A stretch of DNA of 23,891 nt from Flavobacterium sp. (GCF_030146175.1 NZ_JASLCE010000054.1:1-23891), one strand, 5' to 3'. Counted from the first letter of the stretch, positions 7,166-16,030 are shown. A program made the numbers and translations. The notes: generated by a model from the letters alone, not told the origin.

Positions 7166-8407
7166 ATGACAATCTCTGGAAAAATTGAACTCATGGCTCC
7201 CGCAGGGAACTTTGAGTCGCTTCAGGCTGCGTTGGATAATGGTGCCGATTCGGTGTATTTTGGAGTCGAACAATTAAATATGCGTGCCCGGTCTACGGTG
7301 AATTTTACCATCGATGATCTGCCGGAAATCGCCCGACGTTGCGAAGCCAAAAATGTTAGAACCTATCTGACGCTTAACACGATTATATACGATCACGATT
7401 TGTCGGTTGTGAAAACATTACTGACCAAAGCGAAAGAGGCAAATATAACAGCCGTGATTGCCTCCGATCAGGCGGTAATTGCCTCGGCCCGAACTCTGGG
7501 AATCGAAGTACATATTTCAACACAATTGAATGTGACCAATATCGAAACGGTAAAATTCTACAGCCTTTTTGCCGATACCATGGTATTATCCCGTGAATTG
7601 AGTTTACGTCAGGTTAAAAAAATCACCGAGCAAATCGAAAAAGAACAAATCAAAGGACCATCCGGAAATTTGGTAGAAATTGAAATATTCGGTCACGGAG
7701 CGTTATGTATGGCGGTATCGGGTAAATGTTATCTGAGCCTGCATTCGCATAACTCCTCGGCCAATCGCGGTGCGTGCAAACAAAACTGCCGAAAAAAATA
7801 CACGGTTATCGATCAGGAATCCGGATTTGAGATCGAAATCGATAACGAATATATGATGTCGCCCAAAGATTTATGTACGATTGATTTCCTGGATCAGGTA
7901 ATTGACTCCGGAATTCAGGTACTAAAAATTGAAGGACGCGGTCGTGCGCCGGAATATGTGGCAACCGTGATCAAGACATATCGGGAAGCGATTGATGCGT
8001 ATTACGACAAAACCTATTCCAAAGAAAAAGTTGCCGAATGGATGGAAGCGTTGAATACGGTTTACAACCGCGGTTTCTGGTCGGGTTACTATTTGGGTCA
8101 GAAACTGGGAGAGTGGAGTGATAATCCGGGATCGAATGCGACACAGAAAAAAGTATATGTTGGAAAAGGCATGCATTTTTATCAAAAATCAGGTATCGGC
8201 GAATTTAAAATCGAAGCCTACGATATTAAAAAAGGAGATACGGTATTAATTACCGGACCAAGTACCGGAGCGCAGGAAATGATCATTGAAGAAATGTTCG
8301 TCAATGATACGGCAACCGATAAAGCTACTCGTGGCGACAGCTGTACGATTAAACTACCGTTCCGTATCCGTTTGTCCGATAAACTGTATAAAATTGTAGA
8401 AGCCTGA
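7166..8407 (+). CDS. trhP: U32-family protein, probable prephenate-dependent tRNA uridine(34) hydroxylase TrhP
   Basis: Annotated in many genomes as peptidase U32. E. coli YegQ/TrhP makes 5-hydroxyuridine-34 in tRNA by an O2-independent route needing prephenate and iron-sulfur assembly. The 413 residues begin with the family's LMAPAGNFESLQAAL barrel start and carry the U32 signature around GALCMAVSGKCYLS. Cys181, Cys188, Cys204 and Cys208 are likely iron-sulfur ligands. Residues about 325-413 are the U32 C-terminal domain, nearly matched by the end of TrhO. The gene follows trhO by 6 bases and its TGA overlaps the ferredoxin ATG (TGATG, 8405-8409), indicating tight co-expression. Neighbourhood with trhO makes a tRNA role far more likely than proteolysis. 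Confidence 0.9.
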   Translation: MTISGKIELMAPAGNFESLQAALDNGADSVYFGVEQLNMRARSTVNFTIDDLPEIARRCEAKNVRTYLTLNTIIYDHDLSVVKTLLTKAKEANITAVIASDQAVIASARTLGIEVHISTQLNVTNIETVKFYSLFADTMVLSRELSLRQVKKITEQIEKEQIKGPSGNLVEIEIFGHGALCMAVSGKCYLSLHSHNSSANRGACKQNCRKKYTVIDQESGFEIEIDNEYMMSPKDLCTIDFLDQVIDSGIQVLKIEGRGRAPEYVATVIKTYREAIDAYYDKTYSKEKVAEWMEALNTVYNRGFWSGYYLGQKLGEWSDNPGSNATQKKVYVGKGMHFYQKSGIGEFKIEAYDIKKGDTVLITGPSTGAQEMIIEEMFVNDTATDKATRGDSCTIKLPFRIRLSDKLYKIVEA

Positions 8408-8637
8408 TGGTAATCGTAACCTTACAGCGGAACAAATGCATCGGTTGTAATTATTGTGTCGAAATGGCGCCGGGTCAGTTTCAGATGTCGAAAAAAGACG
8501 GAAAAACGGTGTTGTTAAAAGCCGTTGATACCAAAGGATTCCACACCTTAAAATCACCGGATCATACGATAGCCGAAAACTGCGAACTGGCCGCCAAAGC
8601 CTGTCCGGTAAACATCATCACGGTAAAAGAAATCTAA
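8407..8637 (+). CDS. Small [4Fe-4S] ferredoxin coupled to trhP
   Basis: A 76-residue ferredoxin with CIGCNYC (Cys11, Cys14, Cys17) and a distal CP (Cys66-Pro67), the four ligands of one [4Fe-4S] cluster. An additional Cys59 could form a disulfide with a free cysteine, as in some monocluster ferredoxins. No second CxxCxxC set is present, so it carries one cluster. Its start codon overlaps the trhP stop, so it is translated with trhP and is a natural candidate for the electron donor to the TrhP cluster; this is inference. Its own terminator follows about 20 bases later, closing the operon. Confidence 0.9.
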   Translation: MVIVTLQRNKCIGCNYCVEMAPGQFQMSKKDGKTVLLKAVDTKGFHTLKSPDHTIAENCELAAKACPVNIITVKEI

Positions 8638-8655
8638 AGACCGAATTACTTTATA

Positions 8656-8693
8656 AAAAGCCTGTTACGTTATAAAAAATGTAACAGGCTTTT
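8656..8693 (+). terminator. Terminator of the trhO-trhP-ferredoxin operon
   Basis: AAAAGCCTGTTAC (8656-8668) pairs perfectly with GTAACAGGCTTTT (8681-8693) across 12 bases and is followed by AATTTTT. The stem closely resembles the one at 14240-14273. Confidence 0.88.
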
Positions 8694-8754
8694 AATTTTT
8701 TCATAATTTGGAGGTCGCCACCGGGAACGGTATATGAATGATGCTAAAAAATAG

Positions 8755-8762
8755 TATCTTTA
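8755..8762 (+). promoter_or_regulatory. -7-like element upstream of ricT
   Basis: TATCTTTA matches TAnnTTT with A instead of the last G, about 63 bases before the ATG at 8825. No -33 TTG is at the right distance. It lies inside the longer open frame from 8738 and so favours the later start. Confidence 0.4.
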
Positions 8763-8824
8763 CACACAAAAACATTTTACGAACAAGTAGTGACACGGTC
8801 ACGATCTATATATATTCAAAGCAT

Positions 8825-10009
8825 ATGGCATGTACAAACTGTTCCACTGGGAGCGCCAAAGACGGAACTCCTAGGGGATGTAAAAATAATGGAACCTGTG
8901 GTACCGACAGTTGTAATAAACTAACGGTTTTCGACTGGTTATCCAACATGAGCCTGCCCGGAGGCCAGGAACCATTCAACTGTGTTGAGGTTCGTTTTAA
9001 AAACGGGCGAAAAGAATTTTTTAGAAATGCGGAAAAACTAACCTTAAGTATTGGTGATATTGTTGCAACTGATGCTTCGCCGGGACATGATGTGGGAATT
9101 GTAACGCTTACGGGAGAACTGGTTAAGATCCAGATGAAGAAAAAAAATGTAGATCCCGAAGGAGAAGTAGCTAAAATTTACCGTAAGGCAACACAAAAAG
9201 ATATCGATATCTGGATTGAAGCCCGCGATAAGGAAGAGCCAATGAAAGTACGCGCTCGTGAGATTGCCATCAAATTAAATCTGGAAATGAAAATTTCCGA
9301 TATCGAATTCCAGGGAGACGCTTCCAAAGCGACCTTTTATTATACCGCAAACGACAGAGTCGATTTCCGACAACTGATTAAAGATTTCGCAAAAGAATTT
9401 AACACCCGTATCGAAATGAAACAGGTGGGATTCCGTCAGGAAGCAGCGCGTTTAGGCGGTGTAGGTTCGTGCGGACGCGAATTGTGTTGTTCGACCTGGT
9501 TAACCGATTTTAGAAGCGTAAATACTGCGGCGGCACGTTACCAGCAATTGTCATTAAATCCACAAAAACTGGCCGGACAATGCGGGAAACTGAAATGCTG
9601 TTTAAACTACGAATTGGATACGTATCTGGATGCTTTAAAAGATTTTCCGGAAATGGAAACCAAATTATATACCGAAAAAGGTGATGCGGTTTGTCAGAAA
9701 CTGGACATCTTTAAAGGTTTAATGTGGTTTGCGTATACAAATGATTTTGCACACTGGCATGTATTACAAATCGAACAGGTAAAGGAAATCATCGCGATCA
9801 ACAAACAGAAAAAGAAAGTTGCTGCAATCGAAGATTTTGCTATTGAAATCACCGAAGAAGCGGCAGAGAATAACTTCCAAAACGTAGTTGGACAAGACAG
9901 TTTAACACGTTTTGATCAACCTAAGAAAAAGAAAAGACCTAATAAAAAACGTAAACCAAACAATTCTTCAAACAATTCTTCAAAAGAAAAAAATGCTCCG
10001 AAAAAATAA
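8825..10009 (+). CDS. ricT: PSP1 / RicT-like iron-sulfur regulatory protein
   Basis: PSP1-domain protein of the RicT (YaaT) family. In Bacillus RicT works with RicA and RicF in a [4Fe-4S] complex affecting RNA processing and development; the job in Bacteroidota is not established. The 394 residues start with a cysteine-rich segment (MACTNCS, GCKNNGTCGTDSC). The PSP1 core follows, with the paired motifs GSCGRELCC and GQCGKLKCC as likely cluster ligands. The product ends in a Lys/Asn/Ser-rich basic tail. ATG 8825 gives the family's usual N-terminus; the 29 codons upstream overlap the promoter element. Its last 17 bases overlap the start of gldH. Confidence 0.9.
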   Translation: MACTNCSTGSAKDGTPRGCKNNGTCGTDSCNKLTVFDWLSNMSLPGGQEPFNCVEVRFKNGRKEFFRNAEKLTLSIGDIVATDASPGHDVGIVTLTGELVKIQMKKKNVDPEGEVAKIYRKATQKDIDIWIEARDKEEPMKVRAREIAIKLNLEMKISDIEFQGDASKATFYYTANDRVDFRQLIKDFAKEFNTRIEMKQVGFRQEAARLGGVGSCGRELCCSTWLTDFRSVNTAAARYQQLSLNPQKLAGQCGKLKCCLNYELDTYLDALKDFPEMETKLYTEKGDAVCQKLDIFKGLMWFAYTNDFAHWHVLQIEQVKEIIAINKQKKKVAAIEDFAIEITEEAAENNFQNVVGQDSLTRFDQPKKKKRPNKKRKPNNSSNNSSKEKNAPKK

Positions 10010-10481
10010 TTTTTTAGTTGTAGGATTACTATCGGTATTATTCTTGTCGTGCGACAAGAGTAGAGTTTTTGATGAATATCAGGAAATAGACGGATCCTGG
10101 CATAAAGGCCAGAAAGTAACGTTCGCTTTCGATCAGAACGATACGATAACCAACTATAATATGTTTGTAAACATAAGAAATAACAATAGTTATCCGTTTA
10201 ATAATTTATTCCTGATTGTATCGATGTTACAGCCGGATGGTGTGACCAAAGTGGATACATTGGAATATCAGATGGCCAAAGAAGACGGAACGCTTCTGGG
10301 TGATGGTTTTTCCGATATTAAGGAAAGCAAGTTATGGTATAAAGAAAACTCCCGTTTTCCAAAAGTGGGTAAATATACCGTAAACATTCAGCAGGCGGTT
10401 CGCGAAACCGGTAAAGTATCCGGTTTGGATCAATTACAAGGTATTTCGGAAGTTGGATTTAGAATTGAAAAAGCAGAATAA
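9993..10481 (+). CDS. gldH: Gliding motility lipoprotein GldH
   Basis: Lipoprotein required for gliding and for the linked type IX secretion phenotype in Flavobacterium johnsoniae. The 162-residue product has a lipoprotein signal ending in the lipobox FLSC (Cys20). A mature domain of the GldH family follows, with VFDEYQEIDGSW just after the anchor and beta-rich segments. The frame is open from 9912, but ATG 9993 gives a proper signal peptide start (MLRKNNFLVV), overlapping ricT by 17 bases. It is followed after 9 bases by the penicillin-binding protein; ricT-gldH-PBP is a recurring order in flavobacteria as recalled. Confidence 0.93.
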   Translation: MLRKNNFLVVGLLSVLFLSCDKSRVFDEYQEIDGSWHKGQKVTFAFDQNDTITNYNMFVNIRNNNSYPFNNLFLIVSMLQPDGVTKVDTLEYQMAKEDGTLLGDGFSDIKESKLWYKENSRFPKVGKYTVNIQQAVRETGKVSGLDQLQGISEVGFRIEKAE

Positions 10482-10490
10482 CTCAATAAA

Positions 10491-12791
10491 ATGGCACAAA
10501 ACAATAAAAATCAGAAAGAAGATTTTTCACCTTACGTAAAGAAATTCTGGAAATTTTTTCTTTACGCATTTGGAGGAATCATACTATTCTTCCTTTTTGC
10601 TTCATGGGGATTATTCGGAGCGATGCCGTCGTTCGACGAGCTGGAAAACCCGAATTCCAATGTGGCGACCGAAATCATTTCATCAGATGGTGAAACGATC
10701 GGTAAATTTTATTTGGAAAACAGAACCCCTATTAAATATGCCGATTTACCGGATCATTTGGTAAAAGCATTGATCGCTACCGAAGACGAACGTTTTTACG
10801 AACATTCCGGTATCGATTCCAGAGGAACACTTCGTGCTGTTTTAAGTTTTGGAGGAAGCGGTGGAGCGAGTACGCTTACACAACAGCTGGCCAAATTATT
10901 ATTCCACGGGGAAGGCTCGAAATTCCTGCCGTTCCGTATTGTTCAGAAAGCGAAAGAGTGGATCATTGCCACCAAACTGGAGCGTCAGTATACCAAACAG
11001 GAAATTATCGCGATGTACCTGAACAAAGCCGATTTCGTAAATACCGCAGTAGGAATCCGTTCGGCTGCCAAAGTATATTTCGGAAAAGAACCGAAAGACT
11101 TAACGGTAGACGAAGCTGCGATGTTTGTGGGAATGCTTAAAAATCCATCCTTATTTAACCCGATCCGTCGATTGGAAAAAGTAAGAGACCGTCGTAATGT
11201 CGTATTGCGTCAGATGGAGAAAAACGATTTCCTAACCAAAGAGAAAAAAGAATATTATCAGAGCCAGCCGATCGTATTAAAATTCACACCGGAAAGTCAT
11301 ATCGAAGGAAAAGCAACGTATTTCAGAGAATACCTGCGTGAATTTATGAAGAAATGGGTAAAAGAAAACCCTAAAAAAGACGGTGGTGGCGAATACGATA
11401 TTTATCGCGACGGATTAAAAATTTATACCACGATCGATTCCCGTATGCAGGAATATGCTGAAGAAGCGGTAGACGAGCATTTGGCGAATCTTCAGGAAGA
11501 ATTTTTTATTCAGCAGAAGAAAAACGAAAACGCACCGTTTATCAATATTACATCAGAGGAAACCCGAAAAATCATCGAGCGATCGATGAAAAATTCCGAG
11601 CGTTGGCGTATTATGTCTGAAAAAGGAATTGCAGAAGATCAGATCAAAAAATCATTCGATGTCAAAACAAAAATGTCTGTATTTACCTGGAAAGGCGAAA
11701 AAGACACTATTATGACTCCGAAAGATTCTATTATCTATTACAAACACTTTTTACAAACCGGAGTAATGGCCATGGAACCACAAACCGGATATGTAAAAGT
11801 TTGGGTAGGAGGAATCAACTACAAACACTTCCAGTACGATCACGTAGGACAGGGAGCGCGTCAGGTGGGATCGACATTTAAACCGTTTGTTTACGCCACA
11901 GCGATCGAACAATTAAAAATGTCGCCATGTGATTCGATTTACGATTCACCGTTTACGATGCCAAAAGGGCGTTATGGAATTGATGCCGACTGGACGCCTA
12001 AAAACTCCAGTGGAAACTATAGAGGACTGGTAACGTTAAAATCGGCACTGGCCAACTCAATCAATACCGTTTCGGCGAAATTGATGGACAAAGTAGGACC
12101 ACATGCGGTAGTAGACCTGACTAAAAAATTAGGAGTAAGTTCGAACATTCCGGAGCGTCCGGCAATTGCATTAGGAGCGGTTGAAATCACGGTAAGTGAC
12201 ATGGTAGCGGCCTATAGTACATTTGCCAACCAGGGTGTTTATATGAAACCACAGGTAATTACTAAAATTGAAGATAAAAACGGAGTGGTTTTATACGAAT
12301 CCATTCCGGAATCAAAAGACGTATTGAGTAAAGACGTATCCTATGCGATTATCAAATTATTGGAAGGGGTAACCGAATCCGGTTCGGGAGCGCGTTTGCG
12401 TTATGGATCGGGCGGACCAACCTATAAAAGGGTAACCGGATTACCGTATGCGTTCTTAAACCCGATTGCCGGTAAAACGGGAACCAGTCAGAACAACAGT
12501 GACGGATGGTTTATCGGAATGGTACCGAACCTCGCAATGGGTGTCTGGGTTGGAAACGAAGACCGATCGGCGCACTTCAAGAGTACGCAAATGGGTCAGG
12601 GAGCAACGATGGCACTTCCAATCTGGGGATTATTCATGAAAAAATGTTATGCCGACGACAAATTGAATGTTTCGCAGAAACCATTCGAACGACCGGCCAA
12701 CCTTTCGATAAAAGTAGATTGTTGGGCACCGAAAAAAGTGGTCGACAGTACGGCAGTCGAAGAGCCGACAACAGAAGAATTTGATTTCTAA
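10491..12791 (+). CDS. Class A penicillin-binding protein (bifunctional transglycosylase/transpeptidase, PBP1A-like)
   Basis: Inner-membrane enzyme that polymerises and crosslinks peptidoglycan. The 766 residues have a short cytoplasmic part and one membrane helix (about 20-45). The GT51 transglycosylase domain carries the catalytic EDERFYEHSG motif (Glu98) and TLTQQLAK. The transpeptidase domain has the active serine tetrad STFK (Ser461, Lys464), SIN (Ser523-Asn525) and KTGTS (Lys662). All catalytic residues are present and the length is normal. It is the last gene of the ricT-gldH unit, 9 bases after gldH, and is closed by a strong terminator. Linkage to gldH suggests shared control of envelope and motility proteins. 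Confidence 0.96.
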   Translation: MAQNNKNQKEDFSPYVKKFWKFFLYAFGGIILFFLFASWGLFGAMPSFDELENPNSNVATEIISSDGETIGKFYLENRTPIKYADLPDHLVKALIATEDERFYEHSGIDSRGTLRAVLSFGGSGGASTLTQQLAKLLFHGEGSKFLPFRIVQKAKEWIIATKLERQYTKQEIIAMYLNKADFVNTAVGIRSAAKVYFGKEPKDLTVDEAAMFVGMLKNPSLFNPIRRLEKVRDRRNVVLRQMEKNDFLTKEKKEYYQSQPIVLKFTPESHIEGKATYFREYLREFMKKWVKENPKKDGGGEYDIYRDGLKIYTTIDSRMQEYAEEAVDEHLANLQEEFFIQQKKNENAPFINITSEETRKIIERSMKNSERWRIMSEKGIAEDQIKKSFDVKTKMSVFTWKGEKDTIMTPKDSIIYYKHFLQTGVMAMEPQTGYVKVWVGGINYKHFQYDHVGQGARQVGSTFKPFVYATAIEQLKMSPCDSIYDSPFTMPKGRYGIDADWTPKNSSGNYRGLVTLKSALANSINTVSAKLMDKVGPHAVVDLTKKLGVSSNIPERPAIALGAVEITVSDMVAAYSTFANQGVYMKPQVITKIEDKNGVVLYESIPESKDVLSKDVSYAIIKLLEGVTESGSGARLRYGSGGPTYKRVTGLPYAFLNPIAGKTGTSQNNSDGWFIGMVPNLAMGVWVGNEDRSAHFKSTQMGQGATMALPIWGLFMKKCYADDKLNVSQKPFERPANLSIKVDCWAPKKVVDSTAVEEPTTEEFDF

Positions 12792-12796
12792 ATACA

Positions 12797-12826
12797 AAAC
12801 GCCTTTTTAAAAAGGCGTTTTTTTTA
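12797..12826 (+). terminator. Terminator after the penicillin-binding protein gene
   Basis: AAAACGCCTTTTT (12797-12809) pairs with AAAAAGGCGTTTT and is followed by a T-run to 12825. It starts 5 bases after the stop codon. Confidence 0.88.
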
Positions 12827-12856
12827 TATTTTTAACCAAAATTAAACAACCACGAT

Positions 12857-13558
12857 ATGATTAATAAAAAAGTAAGTAGTGTGCAGGAAGCGCTACACGA
12901 TATAAAAGACGGGCAGACCATTATGTTGGGCGGTTTCGGACTTTGCGGAATTCCGGAAAACAGTATTGCCGAGTTGGTAAAAATGGATGTTACGGATCTG
13001 ACTTGTATTTCCAACAATGCCGGAGTTGACGATTTCGGATTGGGATTATTATTGCAAAAACGTCAGATTAAAAAAATGATTTCTTCGTATGTAGGTGAAA
13101 ATGCAGAATTCGAACGTCAGATGTTAAGTGGTGAATTGGAAGTGGAATTAACGCCACAGGGAACCCTGGCTGAAAAATGTCGTGCGGCACAAGCGGGAAT
13201 CCCGGCCTTTTTTACACCGGCAGGTTATGGTACCGAAGTAGCCGAAGGGAAAGAAGTACGTGAGTTTAATGGAAAAATGCACGTGATGGAAGAGGCTTAT
13301 AAAGCCGATTTTGCGATCGTTAAAGCCTGGAAAGGAGACGAAGCCGGAAACCTTATCTTTAAAGGAACGGCACGAAACTTTAACTCCTGTATGGCGGGTG
13401 CTGCAAAAATCACAATTGCTGAGGTTGAAGAATTGGTACCGGCCGGAACATTGGATCCGAACCAGATTCATATTCCGGGGATATTCGTAAAACGAATTTT
13501 CCAGGGAGAAAAATATGAAAAGAGAATCGAACAACGCACAGTAAGACAAAGACAGTAA
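12857..13558 (+). CDS. scoA: Succinyl-CoA:3-ketoacid CoA-transferase subunit A
   Basis: Alpha subunit of 3-oxoacid CoA-transferase, which moves CoA from succinyl-CoA to acetoacetate and so allows use of ketone bodies or branched intermediates. The 233 residues show the family-I opening with [16 protein letters not shown] (glycine-rich CoA site), followed by the oxyanion loop region and [13 protein letters not shown]. The length is typical for the split bacterial enzyme. The B subunit starts 2 bases after its stop, so the two are co-translated. A TATTTTTA at 12827-12834 could be a weak -7 box. Related acetate CoA-transferases exist, but the order and motifs favour ScoA. Confidence 0.94.
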   Translation: MINKKVSSVQEALHDIKDGQTIMLGGFGLCGIPENSIAELVKMDVTDLTCISNNAGVDDFGLGLLLQKRQIKKMISSYVGENAEFERQMLSGELEVELTPQGTLAEKCRAAQAGIPAFFTPAGYGTEVAEGKEVREFNGKMHVMEEAYKADFAIVKAWKGDEAGNLIFKGTARNFNSCMAGAAKITIAEVEELVPAGTLDPNQIHIPGIFVKRIFQGEKYEKRIEQRTVRQRQ

Positions 13559-13560
13559 TC

Positions 13561-14220
13561 ATGGCATTAGATAAAATTGGAATTGCAAAGAGAATTGCAC
13601 AGGAGTTAAAAGACGGTTATTTTGTTAACCTTGGAATTGGAATCCCGACATTGGTAGCCAACTATATCCCACAGGGAATTAGTGTGGAATTCCAAAGTGA
13701 AAACGGAGTTTTGGGTATGGGACCCTTTCCGTTTGAAGGAGATGAAGATGCCGATGTGATCAACGCTGGAAAACAAACCATCACTACATTGCCGGGAGCT
13801 TCTTTTTTTGATTCGGCTACAAGTTTCGGAATGATCCGTGGACAACACGTAGATTTAACGATTCTGGGTGCGATGGAAGTATCGGAAAACGGTAATATCG
13901 CCAACTGGAAAATTCCGGGGAAAATGGTAAAAGGTATGGGTGGTGCTATGGATTTGGTAGCGTCGGCCGAAAATATTATCGTTGCCATGATGCACGTAAA
14001 CAAAGCCGGAGAATCTAAAATCTTAAAAGAATGTACGCTACCGCTAACGGGCGTAAAATGCGTGAAAAAAGTAGTAACCGAGTTGGCTGTTATGGAAATC
14101 ACACCAAACGGATTTAAGCTATTGGAAAGAGCACCGGGCGTAACGGTTGAGGAAATTATCAAGGCTACGGAAGCAAATCTTATTATTGACGGGGATATTC
14201 CGGAAATGAAAATCGATTAA
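13561..14220 (+). CDS. scoB: Succinyl-CoA:3-ketoacid CoA-transferase subunit B
   Basis: Beta subunit of the same CoA-transferase. The 219 residues contain NLGIGIPTLVANYIP near the start and the catalytic motif QSENGVLGMGP. Its glutamate (Glu47) forms the covalent CoA thioester intermediate in this family. A further family segment, GGAMDLV, lies around residue 125. Nothing is missing compared with the usual 215-220 residue subunit. It is translated directly after scoA and followed about 20 bases later by a terminator, so the two form a complete operon. Confidence 0.95.
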   Translation: MALDKIGIAKRIAQELKDGYFVNLGIGIPTLVANYIPQGISVEFQSENGVLGMGPFPFEGDEDADVINAGKQTITTLPGASFFDSATSFGMIRGQHVDLTILGAMEVSENGNIANWKIPGKMVKGMGGAMDLVASAENIIVAMMHVNKAGESKILKECTLPLTGVKCVKKVVTELAVMEITPNGFKLLERAPGVTVEEIIKATEANLIIDGDIPEMKID

Positions 14221-14239
14221 TACGAAGCCGTATTTTATA

Positions 14240-14273
14240 AAAAAGCCTGTTCGATTTATTGAACAGGCTTTTT
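14240..14273 (+). terminator. Terminator of scoAB
   Basis: AAAAGCCTGTTC pairs with GAACAGGCTTTT (14261-14272) around an 8-base loop and ends in TTTTTATTTT. It is nearly the same stem as at 8656-8693. Confidence 0.87.
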
Positions 14274-14291
14274 ATTTTGATACTGATAAAA

Positions 14292-14324
14292 ACACCTGAC
14301 AGGTTTCAAAAACCTGTCAGGTGT
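14292..14324 (-). terminator. Long palindrome acting as terminator of the ABC gene; REP-like sequence
   Basis: A 15-base perfect stem (14292-14306 with 14310-14324) has a 3-base loop; the arm reads ACACCTGACAGGTTT. On the - strand it is followed by TTTTATC, so it fits termination of the gene ending at 14342. Similar CCTGTCAGG palindromes are, from memory, common between genes in Flavobacterium, so it may also be a dispersed repeat. Confidence 0.7.
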
Positions 14325-14341
14325 AAAATTATTTTATAACG

Positions 14342-16030
14342 TTAATTACCTTTTGGAATAGCGGCAATCAGTTTTTTGGTATATTCTTTTTGCGGATGGG
14401 CATAAAGCGCGTCAGCATCGCCGATTTCTTCGATTTTTCCTTTATTCATTACCAACACCTGATCCGACATATATTTAACGACGGCCAGATCGTGGGAAAT
14501 AAAAATATAGGTAAAGCCGAAATTTTCTTTTAATTCATTGAGCAGATTTAAAACCTGCGCCTGAACGGAAATGTCGAGTGCCGAAACCGATTCGTCACAA
14601 ACAATAATTTTAGGTTGTAAAGCGATCGTACGCGCAATTCCGATCCGTTGCCGTTGACCACCGGAAAATTCATGCGGATAACGGTTAAAATAATCTTCTC
14701 CTAAACCAACTCTTTCCAGTAATTCGATTGTTTTTTGTTTGCGTTCGGCATCGTTTTTATATAAGTCGTGTACTTTCATAGGTTCCATTATCGCCTTTCC
14801 AACCGGAATCCGGGGATTTAACGAAGAATACGGATCCTGAAAAATAATCTGAATTTCTTTTCGAAGCGTACGGATTTCGGTAGCCGAAAGTTTTGTAATA
14901 TCTTTTCCTTTATATAAAATATGACCGGCTGTGGCTTTGTCCAACTGCAAAATAGCATTTCCCAACGTGGATTTTCCGCAACCGCTTTCGCCTACAAGAC
15001 CTAAGGTTTCGCCTTCATAAATTTTAAAACTAACATCGTCGACGGCTTTAAAGGTTGTTTTTTTACCAAATAAACCGGCTGTCGAGAAATATTCTTTTTC
15101 TACGTTCTGCACTTCCAAAATCGGTGTTTGGGCATACATTTTTTTATGATTTTCGGCTCGGTCTTCAGCAGTAATAACAGTTGTGTCGATCGTATCGTTT
15201 AAAAAATCCTGAATCGTAGGCAATCGTTTGGCGCGGTATTCCAAAGAAGGACGCGACGCAATCAACGCTTTGGTATAATTGTGCTGTGGGTTTTTAAAAA
15301 TCTGCTGTGCTTCGCCCTGTTCTACAATTTCGCCTTTATACATTACCAATACGCGATTGGCAATATCGGAAACCAGCGACAAATCGTGTGAGATAAAAAT
15401 AATACTCATTCGGGTTTGTTGCTGCAGTTCTTTTAAAAGCTGGATGATTTCTTTTTGTACCGTCACATCCAGTGCCGTAGTAGGCTCGTCGGCAATTAAA
15501 ATTTTCGGTTTGCAGGCAATCGCCATGGCGATCATCACACGCTGTTTTTGTCCGCCCGAAATCTGGTGCGGGTATTTCGTATAGATAACCTCAGGATTGG
15601 GTAATTTCACCTTTTCAAATAGTGAAAGGACTTCCTGTCGGATTTCTTTTTGAGATAAATGGGTATGTTGTGCCAGGATTTCGGCCACTTGCGGACCACA
15701 TTTCAGCGATGGATTCAACGAACTCATCGGCTCCTGGAAAATCATGGCAATATCGTTTCCTTTTAATTTTTGCCATTCTTTTTCGGATAAAGCAGCGATA
15801 TTTTTACCGTCCAGTATAATTTCACCTTCGCTAACCTTTGAAATCGCCTTGGGTAAAAGTCCCATAATGGCCAGTGAGGTTACCGATTTTCCGGATCCGG
15901 ATTCGCCAACAATGCCCAGAATTTCATTTTCATACAGGTCAAACCGGCTGTTTTTGACAATAGGTGTCCAGTTTCCTTCTTTGCGGAACGAAACCGTTAC
16001 ATTTTGTAGTTGTAAAAGAGGCGCTTTCAT
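14342..16030 (-). CDS. ABC transporter ATP-binding protein with two ATPase domains (oligopeptide/YejF type)
   Basis: Fused double ATPase of the peptide/nickel (DppD-DppF, YejF, GsiA) importer group. Of 562 residues, the N-terminal half has Walker A GESGSGKS, signature ISGGQKQR and Walker B ILIADEPTTALD. The C-terminal half repeats this with GESGCGKS, FSGGQRQR and IIVCDESVSALD. Each half ends with the oligopeptide-type extension seen in DppD/DppF. The frame is open to 16135, but ATG 16030 starts a normal ATPase and the upstream part overlaps the exonuclease gene. No permease or binding-protein gene is next to it, so its membrane partners are elsewhere. It follows the exonuclease by 14 bases and ends at the palindromic terminator. 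Confidence 0.93.
   Translation of the reverse strand: MKAPLLQLQNVTVSFRKEGNWTPIVKNSRFDLYENEILGIVGESGSGKSVTSLAIMGLLPKAISKVSEGEIILDGKNIAALSEKEWQKLKGNDIAMIFQEPMSSLNPSLKCGPQVAEILAQHTHLSQKEIRQEVLSLFEKVKLPNPEVIYTKYPHQISGGQKQRVMIAMAIACKPKILIADEPTTALDVTVQKEIIQLLKELQQQTRMSIIFISHDLSLVSDIANRVLVMYKGEIVEQGEAQQIFKNPQHNYTKALIASRPSLEYRAKRLPTIQDFLNDTIDTTVITAEDRAENHKKMYAQTPILEVQNVEKEYFSTAGLFGKKTTFKAVDDVSFKIYEGETLGLVGESGCGKSTLGNAILQLDKATAGHILYKGKDITKLSATEIRTLRKEIQIIFQDPYSSLNPRIPVGKAIMEPMKVHDLYKNDAERKQKTIELLERVGLGEDYFNRYPHEFSGGQRQRIGIARTIALQPKIIVCDESVSALDISVQAQVLNLLNELKENFGFTYIFISHDLAVVKYMSDQVLVMNKGKIEEIGDADALYAHPQKEYTKKLIAAIPKGN

Noticed and set aside
7166..8407. Plain peptidase annotation for the U32 gene
   Set aside because: Position 6 bases after trhO, the shared C-terminal domain and the coupled ferredoxin all point to tRNA hydroxylation rather than proteolysis.
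13662..14162. 166-codon - strand frame inside scoB
   Set aside because: It is antisense to a complete CoA-transferase subunit with all motifs; long antisense frames are common here and nothing supports this one.
8656..14273. The two similar GCCTGTT-AACAGGC stems (8656-8693 and 14240-14273) as a mobile repeat
   Set aside because: Each follows an operon end directly and ends in a T-run; similarity is limited to the stem, so ordinary terminators explain both.
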